From Pseudomonadota bacterium (GTDB lineage: Bacteria; Pseudomonadota; Gammaproteobacteria; Burkholderiales; Burkholderiaceae_E): a stretch of 8,948 nt of DNA. The notes beneath the pieces were generated by a model that saw only the letters and a program-made list of their open reading frames with translations, was not told where the DNA came from and made no database searches. Both the position numbers and the translations under genes were made by a program. Shown piece after piece: positions 1-8,948 of the stretch. The first letter of the stretch is position 1, and every line of letters starts with the position of its first letter. The stretch is from the NCBI GenBank assembly GCA_023389175.1, contig JAEWEW010000107.1, positions 1 to 8,948 on the forward strand. Reading direction: 5' to 3'.

Positions 1-92
1 TGTTCAAGAGCACGACCAAGACCAACGACCGCACCGAGCTGCTGGTGTTCCTGACACCGCGGGTGGTCAACGATGCCCTGGTGCAGCGTTGA
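1..92 (+). CDS. pilQ: Type IV pilus secretin PilQ, C-terminal end only (partial)
   Basis: The first complete codon starts at base 3, and the frame reads 30 residues to a TGA at 90-92. The residues contain FKSTTKTNDRTELLVFLTP, followed by RVV and a short tail. This is the typical last strand of secretins, the 'TELLVFLTPR' signature that closes the outer-membrane beta-barrel. PilQ forms the multimeric channel through which type IV pili cross the outer membrane. The seen part proves only a secretin C-terminus. The name PilQ rests on the aroK-aroB genes downstream, a conserved pilMNOPQ-aroKB arrangement in gammaproteobacteria. A type II secretion secretin is the alternative but would be unusual in this context. 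The rest of the gene lies upstream of the window. No terminator is visible before the next gene, so the lipoprotein may be co-transcribed. Confidence 0.85.
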   Translation, partial: FKSTTKTNDRTELLVFLTPRVVNDALVQR

Positions 93-123
93 TCGGCGGG
101 CAGACGATCCGTACGGGACAAAC

Positions 124-1266
124 ATGAAAGTCGACAACATGAAGAAGACGCTGGTTGCCCTCGGGGTTGCCGCCCTGGTGGGGCTGGCCGGCTGCGGCGG
201 CAGCGGCGCCGGCAAGGAAGGCCAGCCGCAGGGTGCGCTGACCGGGGCGGAGGAACAGCAGGACGTGCGGGTCGCCCTCAGCGCGAGCTCGCAGGTGCTG
301 CCGGCCGACGGCTCCGGCGCGGTCGACCTGATGGCCGCGATCACCAACGACGACGGCGTGGCGATCGAGGGCAAGACGGTGTCGTTCGCCGCGCGGGATG
401 CCGCCAACGGCGTGCGCATCGAGGTCACCCGGGCGGAAACCGATGCGGCGGGCACCGCCGTGGCGCGGCTGCTGCTGAACGGCGTCAACACCGAGCGGGA
501 CGTGACGGTGCTCGCGTCGGTGGACCAGAAGACGCCGGCGGAGCTGGTGATCCGGGTTTCCACGGCGGCGCAGGGCAGCGGCGTCGGCAACAACAGCCGG
601 GGCGAGCTCACGGTGCGGCTGGGTACCGACAACCTCATCGAGAACATGACCGAGCAGCTGTCGTACCGGAAGCGGTATGCGGCGATCGTGACGGACAACG
701 CCGGGATTCCGAAGCCGAACGCGACGGTGCTGGCGACGCTGCGCGCCAAACGGTACTACGTTGGCTACTGGATGAAGCCGCAGAGCGGGAACTGGTTCCA
801 GGTGCAGTTGGATCCGGACGGAATCCCGAGCGAGGACGTGGCCAACTTCGGGGTATGCGACGCGGGCGAGGATGTCAACGGCGACCATGTTCTGACCCCC
901 GGCAACGTGGCGTCCTATACCGTCCAGAGCCAGACCGATTCCAACGGCGTCGCCGTGTTGAACATCGTCTATCCGAAGAGCTTCGCCCAGTGGGCGCAGA
1001 TGGAGCTCGAGGTGACCGCGACGGTGGGCGGCACCGAGGGTGCCAACGCGATCACCATCCCGCTGCCGATCCTGGCTTCCGACGTCACCAATGCCGACGT
1101 GCCGCCGCCGAGCATCTCGCGTACGCGGGGCAGCCTGTCGGCGCCGACGATGCCGTTCGGCGTCCAGTCCGGTGACGAGGTGGATCTGAACCTCACGTTG
1201 GGCGTGAACCAGATCGTCGCCGGCAGCCCGTTCCCCTACCAGTCGGTGACGCCGACCTGCCCCTGA
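124..1266 (+). CDS. Putative outer-membrane lipoprotein with bacterial Ig-like (Big_1-type) domains
   Basis: This 380-residue protein has no name I recognise. The N-terminus has basic residues (K7, K8), a hydrophobic stretch and a lipobox LAGC with the lipidated cysteine at 24. The next residue is Gly, not Asp, so Lol sorting predicts the outer membrane. Residues about 48-150 look like an invasin/intimin-type Ig domain: a 'LPADGSGAVDL' strand, 'NDDGVAIEGKTVSF', then 'ETDAAGTAVARLLLNG'. A second, more diverged Ig-like unit covers about 160-340 ('VTDNAGIPKPNATV', 'DSNGVAVLNIVYP'). Within it D250-x-N252-x-D254 resembles a calcium loop. C245 and C379 could form a disulfide. The ATG at 124 is chosen because GGGA (115-118) lies five bases upstream. 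The ATG at 139 has a poor ribosome site, and an ATG at 73 would overlap pilQ and bury the signal peptide. A role at the pilus secretin or cell surface is inference from position. Confidence 0.8.
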   Translation: MKVDNMKKTLVALGVAALVGLAGCGGSGAGKEGQPQGALTGAEEQQDVRVALSASSQVLPADGSGAVDLMAAITNDDGVAIEGKTVSFAARDAANGVRIEVTRAETDAAGTAVARLLLNGVNTERDVTVLASVDQKTPAELVIRVSTAAQGSGVGNNSRGELTVRLGTDNLIENMTEQLSYRKRYAAIVTDNAGIPKPNATVLATLRAKRYYVGYWMKPQSGNWFQVQLDPDGIPSEDVANFGVCDAGEDVNGDHVLTPGNVASYTVQSQTDSNGVAVLNIVYPKSFAQWAQMELEVTATVGGTEGANAITIPLPILASDVTNADVPPPSISRTRGSLSAPTMPFGVQSGDEVDLNLTLGVNQIVAGSPFPYQSVTPTCP

Positions 1267-1276
1267 CGGGGCTCGT

Positions 1277-1297
1277 GCCTGGTCGGTCCGACCGGGC
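1277..1297 (+). promoter_or_regulatory. Strong hairpin between the lipoprotein gene and aroK
   Basis: GCCTGGTC (1277-1284) pairs with GACCGGGC (1290-1297): an eight-base-pair stem with one G-T wobble and the loop GGTCC. As DNA the core GGTCGG-T-CCGACC is also an inverted repeat. It starts 11 bases after the lipoprotein stop and ends just before the aroK ribosome site AGGG (1311-1314). No T-tract follows (GATCTGATACC comes next), so it is not a standard intrinsic terminator. It may partly terminate or attenuate, protect an mRNA end, or be an operator. The structure is visible; the role is inferred. Confidence 0.45.
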
Positions 1298-1319
1298 GAT
1301 CTGATACCTTAGGGCGGCC

Positions 1320-1952
1320 ATGCGAGCCGCCCTTTCCATTCCCCCGCTGTCCGTTTTCCTGGTCGGGATGATGGGCGCCGGCAAGTCCACCGTCGGCGCC
1401 CGGCTCGCCCGCCGCCTCGAGCGCGAGTTCATCGACGTCGATCGCGAGCTGGAGGCCCGCCTCGGGGTCGACATTCCGACGGTGTTCGACCTGGAGGGCG
1501 AGGATGGCTTCCGGCGGCGGGAGTCCGCGCTGGTCTGCGAGCTGGCGCACCGCACCGGGCTGGTGGTCGCCACCGGCGGCGGTGTGGTGCTGCGGGCCGC
1601 GAACCGCGAGGCACTTGCGGCCCACGGCCTGGTCATCTACCTGAAGGCGGATCCGGGCGACCTGTGGCAGCGGCTGCGGCGGGACCGGCATCGGCCCCTC
1701 CTGCGCACCGAGGATCCGCGGCAGCGCGTACGGGAGCTGGTCGAGCAGCGCGATCCGCTCTACCAGGAGGTCGCCGACCACGTCGTCGGCACCGGGCGGC
1801 AGCCGGCGGACCATGCGGTGGAATCTATAATCAGCTGGCTTTCCCGGCCCGAATGCGCCGAGCGCGCGCGGCTGAAGGCTCCCACCCTGACGCACGTGCC
1901 GGACGTGCCGGCCATGCCGGCCCGGCCGGTCGAGCCAGCCCGAGATCCCTGA
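1320..1952 (+). CDS. aroK: Shikimate kinase AroK with a C-terminal extension
   Basis: The enzyme phosphorylates shikimate at the 3-hydroxyl with ATP, the fifth step of chorismate synthesis, in the cytoplasm. All expected motifs are visible: the P-loop GMMGAGKST at 16-24, the FIDVD shikimate/magnesium segment at 37-41, FRRRE with R64, the GGG turn at 85-87, the lid RPLL with R124, and the substrate-binding R143 before DPLY. The kinase fold should end near residue 176 (SIISWLSRP). The remaining 34 residues, rich in Pro, Ala and Arg, exceed the family's usual length of about 170-180. That tail is encoded by a 9-bp tandem repeat and contains no recognisable domain. The ATG at 1320 has AGGG at 1311-1314, five bases away, so the start is well supported. 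The stop shares one base with the aroB start (TGATG), indicating a coupled aroKB unit. Confidence 0.95.
   Translation: MRAALSIPPLSVFLVGMMGAGKSTVGARLARRLEREFIDVDRELEARLGVDIPTVFDLEGEDGFRRRESALVCELAHRTGLVVATGGGVVLRAANREALAAHGLVIYLKADPGDLWQRLRRDRHRPLLRTEDPRQRVRELVEQRDPLYQEVADHVVGTGRQPADHAVESIISWLSRPECAERARLKAPTLTHVPDVPAMPARPVEPARDP
1826..1831 (+). promoter_or_regulatory. Perfect -10-like TATAAT inside aroK, possible internal aroB promoter
   Basis: A consensus TATAAT lies within otherwise very GC-rich aroK coding sequence, about 120 bases before the aroB start. It is formed by the codons TCT ATA ATC; ATA is a rare isoleucine codon in a gene that otherwise uses ATC. No good -35 hexamer is seen 16-18 bases upstream (the region is CCGGCGG-like), and there is no extended TG motif. 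It could be a weak internal promoter or chance. Confidence 0.25.
1894..1929 (+). repeat. 9-bp tandem repeat in the aroK tail
   Basis: Units run ACGTGCCGG, ACGTGCCGG, CCATGCCGG, CCCGGCCGG. The first two are identical and the later two diverged. The period is a multiple of three, so the tail reads VPD-VPA-MPA-RPV. CCGGCC (1908-1913) can also pair with GGCCGG (1924-1929) in a six-pair stem about 22 bases before the aroB start, where it could affect aroB translation. Slippage expansion would explain both the repeat and the lengthened AroK tail. Confidence 0.5.
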
Positions 1953-3046
1953 TGCAGCAACTCACCGTCGAGCTCGGCGAACGCAGCTACCCGATCCAGG
2001 TCGGCGCCGGGCTGCTGGACGACAACCCGTCGCTGCTGGCGCTGGCGCAGGGGCGGTCGATCGCCCTGGTGAGCGACACGACGGTCGACGGGCTCTTCGG
2101 CGACCGGTTGGCGAAGCTGCTTCGGCCGGCAGCGCACCAGCTCCTGCGCATCACGCTGCCACCGGGCGAAGGAACCAAGTCGTGGACGTCGCTCGACCGG
2201 GTCTTCGACGCGCTGCTCGCGCACCGGTTCGATCGCCGCAGCCTGGTGGTGGCGCTTGGCGGTGGCGTGGTCGGGGATCTGGCGGGCTTCGCCGCGGCCA
2301 CCTACCAGCGGGGCATCGACTTCGTTCAGGTGCCGACCACGCTGCTCGCCCAGGTCGACTCGTCGGTCGGCGGCAAGACGGCGATCAATCATCCGCGCGG
2401 CAAGAACATGATCGGCGCCTTCCACCAGCCGCGCCTGGTGGTGGCGGATACCGGCGTGCTGGCATCGCTGCCTCCGCGCGAGCTGGCGGCGGGCCTGGCC
2501 GAGGTGATCAAGCACGGTGCGATCGCGGACGCCGCGTACCTGGACCGGGTGGCGGACGCCATGCCTCGGCTGCTGGCGCGGGACCCGGAGGCGCTGGGCG
2601 ATGCCGTGATCGACTCCATCCGCATCAAGGCGGCGGTGGTCGCCAGCGACGAGCGCGAGTCCGGCGCGCGGGCGCTGTTGAATTTCGGGCATACCTTCGG
2701 GCATGCGATCGAGGCCGGCGAAGGTTACGGCAGGTGGCTGCATGGCGAGGCGGTGGGCGCGGGCATGGTGATGGCCGCGGACCTGTCGGTTCGGCTCGGT
2801 TACCTGGCCCGGACCGACCTGGATCGGCTGAAGTCGGTGATCGGTGCCGCCGGGCTGCCGCTGCAGGGGCCCGATTGGCCGGCGGCCCGCTACCTCGGCT
2901 ACATGAGCATCGACAAGAAGGCGGCGAAGGGCGTGCCGCGCTTCGTCGTGCTGCGCCGCCTCGGCGCGGCCGCCGTGGAGGAGGTCGCGCCGGCGCTGGT
3001 GGAGGCGGCGATCGCGGCGAATACGGTGGCGGCAGCGCCGGCCTGA
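1952..3046 (+). CDS. aroB: 3-dehydroquinate synthase AroB
   Basis: The 364-residue enzyme converts DAHP (3-deoxy-D-arabino-heptulosonate 7-phosphate) to 3-dehydroquinate, the second step of the shikimate pathway. It uses bound NAD and a divalent metal. Visible hallmarks are the glycine-rich NAD segment GGGVVGDLAGF at 103-113, PTTLLAQVDSSVGGKTAIN at 128-146, and GKNMIGAFHQP at 150-160. The metal ligands are E184 (in AEVIKHG), H247 (in NFGHTFGH) and H264 (in LHGEAV), the same numbering I recall for the E. coli enzyme. That agreement supports the start at 1952 over an upstream extension in the same open frame. There is only a weak ribosome site (CGAGAT), which fits translational coupling to aroK through the one-base overlap TGATG. 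Length and residues indicate an intact, active enzyme. The C-terminus ends in a short Ala-rich run. Confidence 0.96.
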   Translation: MQQLTVELGERSYPIQVGAGLLDDNPSLLALAQGRSIALVSDTTVDGLFGDRLAKLLRPAAHQLLRITLPPGEGTKSWTSLDRVFDALLAHRFDRRSLVVALGGGVVGDLAGFAAATYQRGIDFVQVPTTLLAQVDSSVGGKTAINHPRGKNMIGAFHQPRLVVADTGVLASLPPRELAAGLAEVIKHGAIADAAYLDRVADAMPRLLARDPEALGDAVIDSIRIKAAVVASDERESGARALLNFGHTFGHAIEAGEGYGRWLHGEAVGAGMVMAADLSVRLGYLARTDLDRLKSVIGAAGLPLQGPDWPAARYLGYMSIDKKAAKGVPRFVVLRRLGAAAVEEVAPALVEAAIAANTVAAAPA

Positions 3047-3076
3047 CCGCGGCGAGGGCTCCCCGGACGCCTTGGC

Positions 3077-3790
3077 ATGGCACGCAAGCCTCGCAGCATC
3101 CTCGCCGGCTATCCGTTTCACGTGATCGTGCGGGGCAACAACCGGCAGGCGATCTTCCACGACGACGACGATCGCTCGAGCTTCAAGTGGATCCTGCGCG
3201 ATGCGTGCACGGCGCACCAGCTCGCGGTCCATGCCTACGTCCTGATGACCAATCACGTGCACCTGATCGCGACGCCGGACCGGCCGGAAGGGCTATCGCG
3301 GGTCATGCAGGCGGTCGGGCGGCAGTACGTCCGTCGCTTCAACCATCGCCACGGCCGCAGCGGGACGCTCTGGGAGGGGCGGTACCGGGCATCATTGATT
3401 CAGGGTGACCGACACCTGCTGGCCTGCCAGCGGTACGTGGAGATGAACCCGGTTCGGGCCGGAATGGTGGCGCGTCCGGAGCAGTACGAATGGTCCAGCC
3501 ATCGCCATCACCTGGGCCTGGCGAGCGATGCGTTAGTGAGTCCTCACAGTGTGTACTGGGCGCTTGGAAACACGCCTTTCGAGCGCGAGCTGGCGTATCG
3601 GGCGTTGTTCGACTCGCTGCCGCCGGTAGCGGATTCGGTGCTCACGACCGCGCTGTTGCTGGGCCACCCGGTAGCGGATAGCGACTTCCTCGAGGCGCTG
3701 GAATCCAGGACGGGGCTCGTGCTGACGCCACGCAAGGTCGGTCGTCCGCGGAAAGTCCCTGGCGCGGTCGCTGCTGACGAATCCCGGTAG
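3077..3790 (+). CDS. REP-associated tyrosine transposase (RAYT, Y1/HUH family)
   Basis: The 237-residue protein belongs to the IS200-like Y1 transposase superfamily, in the RAYT branch that processes REP palindromes. Seen features are an N-terminal 'GYPFHVIVRGNNRQ' strand, the HUH metal site H60-V61-H62 within MTNHVHLI, 'GTLWEGRYRASLI' at 96-108, and the probable nucleophile Y120 in RYVEMNPVRAG. The C-terminal region ends in a basic PRKVGRPRK patch that could bind DNA. No frameshift or lost catalytic residue is seen, so it is probably functional. RAYTs are normally single-copy domesticated genes that nick REP sequences and do not move themselves. The gene starts 30 bases after aroB with a poor ribosome site, and its codon use is less G/C-biased than its neighbours (it includes TTA and several GTA codons), suggesting acquisition. 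It sits where related genomes often have a damX-like gene. The family call is firm; activity is inferred. Confidence 0.9.
   Translation: MARKPRSILAGYPFHVIVRGNNRQAIFHDDDDRSSFKWILRDACTAHQLAVHAYVLMTNHVHLIATPDRPEGLSRVMQAVGRQYVRRFNHRHGRSGTLWEGRYRASLIQGDRHLLACQRYVEMNPVRAGMVARPEQYEWSSHRHHLGLASDALVSPHSVYWALGNTPFERELAYRALFDSLPPVADSVLTTALLLGHPVADSDFLEALESRTGLVLTPRKVGRPRKVPGAVAADESR
3623..3679 (+). repeat. 12-bp direct repeat CCGGTAGCGGAT within the transposase gene
   Basis: CCGGTAGCGGAT occurs at 3623-3634 and 3668-3679, exactly 45 bases apart and in the same reading frame, so both copies encode PVAD followed by Ser. A third CCGGTAG lies at 3784-3790 and includes the stop codon of the gene. GTAG is the tetranucleotide found at the foot of many REP elements. 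Whether this is a protein repeat or a DNA target motif cannot be decided here. Confidence 0.45.
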
Positions 3791-3832
3791 GGACGATCGG
3801 GGTCGCGGGGGGCATCCCCACTCGAGGGGGAA

Positions 3833-3866
3833 CGGCGGTATCTGGGAACCGTGTTCCTCCCCGCCG
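3833..3866. repeat. REP-like compound hairpin downstream of the transposase gene
   Basis: CGGCGG (3833-3838) is perfectly complementary to CCGCCG (3861-3866). Between them GGAAC (3845-3849) pairs with GTTCC (3853-3857) around the three-base loop CGT. The unpaired parts form an internal loop. A GC stem with an internal mismatch and short loop, close to a RAYT gene, is what REP palindromes look like. A second GGGAAC at 3828-3833 could compete for the same GTTCC. No T-tract follows (AGATAATTA), so a standard terminator is unlikely. No GTAG foot is directly attached. Confidence 0.5.
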
Positions 3867-3946
3867 AGATAATTACGGACCTAGCCCAATGCTTCCGGGT
3901 CGCCGGCTGCCCGAACAACATTGCCACTTCCGGGCATTATATTGTG

Positions 3947-4014
3947 CTGACCCCATTGTTCTCCGCACCGTTTCAGGGCGTTCGATAAACCGGCTCTGAC
4001 CCCGTTTTTCTCCG
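3947..4014. repeat. 19-bp imperfect direct repeat carrying CTGACCCC
   Basis: CTGACCCCATTGTTCTCCG (3947-3965) and CTGACCCCGTTTTTCTCCG (3996-4014) match at 17 of 19 positions, with starts 49 bases apart. On the minus strand the second copy reads GGGGTCAGAGCCGGTTT. From memory, GGGGTCAGAG-type motifs recur next to Y1-transposase genes in many proteobacteria, but I cannot check this here. The copies may be element ends or transposase recognition sites. A weak stem (AAAC 3987-3990 with GTTT 4004-4007) runs into the T-tract and could terminate weakly. Confidence 0.55.
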
Positions 4015-4022
4015 TTTTTCTG
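4003..4022 (+). repeat. Tandem 10-bp T-rich repeat
   Basis: CGTTTTTCTC (4003-4012) is followed directly by CGTTTTTCTG (4013-4022), nine of ten positions identical. It ends just before the putative -35 box of gltB. In this GC-rich sequence two T5 tracts in ten-base phase, about one helical turn apart, could bend DNA or act as an upstream promoter element. That role is inference. Confidence 0.4.
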
Positions 4023-4023
4023 C

Positions 4024-4053
4024 TTGCCATGGTGCAGTGCGGCAGCATATGCT
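4024..4053 (+). promoter_or_regulatory. Putative sigma-70 promoter for gltB
   Basis: TTGCCA (4024-4029) and TATGCT (4048-4053) are separated by 18 bases and resemble the -35 and -10 consensus. Transcription would begin near 4060 and leave a leader of about 20 bases before the gltB start. The -10 box lies inside a perfect palindrome. It is the best promoter candidate I found in the gap, but it rests on consensus matching only. Confidence 0.35.
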
Positions 4054-4054
4054 G
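4043..4054. promoter_or_regulatory. Perfect 12-bp palindrome CAGCATATGCTG, possible operator
   Basis: The sequence equals its own reverse complement and covers the proposed -10 box of gltB, a position from which a dimeric repressor could block the promoter. No family-specific regulator can be named from it. It ends 26 bases before the gltB start codon. Confidence 0.35.
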
Positions 4055-4067
4055 TGAGGCCGTGCTC

Positions 4068-4074
4068 GAGGAGA
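4068..4074 (+). promoter_or_regulatory. Ribosome binding site of gltB
   Basis: GAGGAGA is a near-ideal Shine-Dalgarno sequence. Its GGAG core (4070-4073) lies seven bases before the ATG at 4081. The in-frame ATG at 4075 is only one base from that core and is unlikely to be used, so this site decides the start. Confidence 0.7.
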
Positions 4075-4080
4075 ATGACG

Positions 4081-8948
<4,868 letters not shown>

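Larger units (their letters stand above)
3791..4080. other. Non-coding, repeat-rich gap between the transposase gene and gltB
   Basis: This 290-base stretch shows no convincing coding frame. It begins with G-runs and C-runs (GGGGGG 3807-3812, CCCC 3816-3819, GGGGG 3826-3830) able to form competing small hairpins. It then holds the REP-like hairpin at 3833-3866. An AT-richer section follows with two CTTCCGGG copies (3892-3899 and 3927-3934), the CTGACCCC direct repeat, a T-rich tandem repeat and the putative gltB promoter. Its composition differs from all flanking genes. It may be the flank or remnant of the mobile unit that brought the transposase. Confidence 0.6.

Noticed and set aside
73..123. 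Upstream ATG at 73 as the lipoprotein start
   Set aside because: It overlaps pilQ and would put 17 charged residues before the signal peptide. The ATG at 124 has a good ribosome site and gives a normal lipoprotein signal.
1664..1951. N-terminal extension of aroB to 1664
   Set aside because: It overlaps most of the aroK 3' half out of frame. The start at 1952 gives normal AroB length and metal-ligand numbering.
1760..3262. A 500-residue minus-strand open frame across aroK, aroB and the transposase start
   Set aside because: It crosses three real genes on the other strand and has the His/Arg-rich shadow composition; no family resemblance.
3544..3927. A 127-residue minus-strand frame starting in the gap and running antisense to the transposase
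   Set aside because: Most of it is the shadow of the transposase; no domain or ribosome site supports it.
3936..3941. Minus-strand TATAAT in the gap after the transposase gene
   Set aside because: No -35-like hexamer lies at the right distance (GGAGAA is found) and no minus-strand gene would be served.
4031..4044. Sigma-54 (-24/-12) promoter for gltB
   Set aside because: A GG at 4031-4032 is followed ten bases later by CA, not GC, and no TGGCAC/TTGC pair is present.

Overview
The window is GC-rich chromosomal DNA from a bacterium, most likely a gammaproteobacterium. The evidence is the gene order end of pilQ, aroK, aroB, gltB on one strand. This is the order known from Pseudomonas aeruginosa and relatives, where the type IV pilus operon pilMNOPQ runs into the shikimate genes aroK and aroB and then the glutamate synthase genes gltB and gltD. 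The very high GC content and strong G/C third-position bias would suit a Xanthomonadales- or Chromatiales-like lineage, but the species cannot be read from the sequence. Every real gene lies on the plus strand.

Layout. Bases 1-92 are the last 30 codons of a secretin, almost certainly PilQ. Bases 124-1266 encode a lipoprotein with bacterial Ig-like domains, placed between pilQ and aroK where many relatives have nothing. Bases 1267-1319 hold a strong hairpin and the aroK ribosome binding site. Bases 1320-1952 are aroK (shikimate kinase, with an unusual 34-residue tail) and 1952-3046 are aroB (3-dehydroquinate synthase); the two overlap by one base and are probably translationally coupled. Bases 3077-3790 encode a REP-associated tyrosine transposase (RAYT), a single-copy HUH-type enzyme. 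Bases 3791-4080 are non-coding and more AT-rich than the rest. They contain a REP-like hairpin, a 19-bp imperfect direct repeat carrying CTGACCCC, a T-rich tandem repeat, and a plausible promoter with a perfect 12-bp palindrome. From 4081 to the window end runs gltB, the large subunit of NADPH-type glutamate synthase; it is still open at base 8948.

How the genes fit together. PilQ is the outer-membrane pore of the type IV pilus, and the lipoprotein is predicted to sit at the same membrane. AroB and AroK catalyse the second and fifth steps of chorismate synthesis. GltB transfers the glutamine amide to 2-oxoglutarate. These are housekeeping functions joined by conserved synteny rather than one pathway. 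The accessory material is the RAYT and its flanking repeats, which lie where related gammaproteobacteria usually carry a damX/SPOR-type gene.

I found no convincing new multi-gene system. The points most worth checking are the RAYT with its candidate cognate palindrome, the uncharacterised Ig-like lipoprotein next to pilQ, the long low-complexity C-terminal extension of GltB, and the aroK tail that carries a perfect TATAAT.
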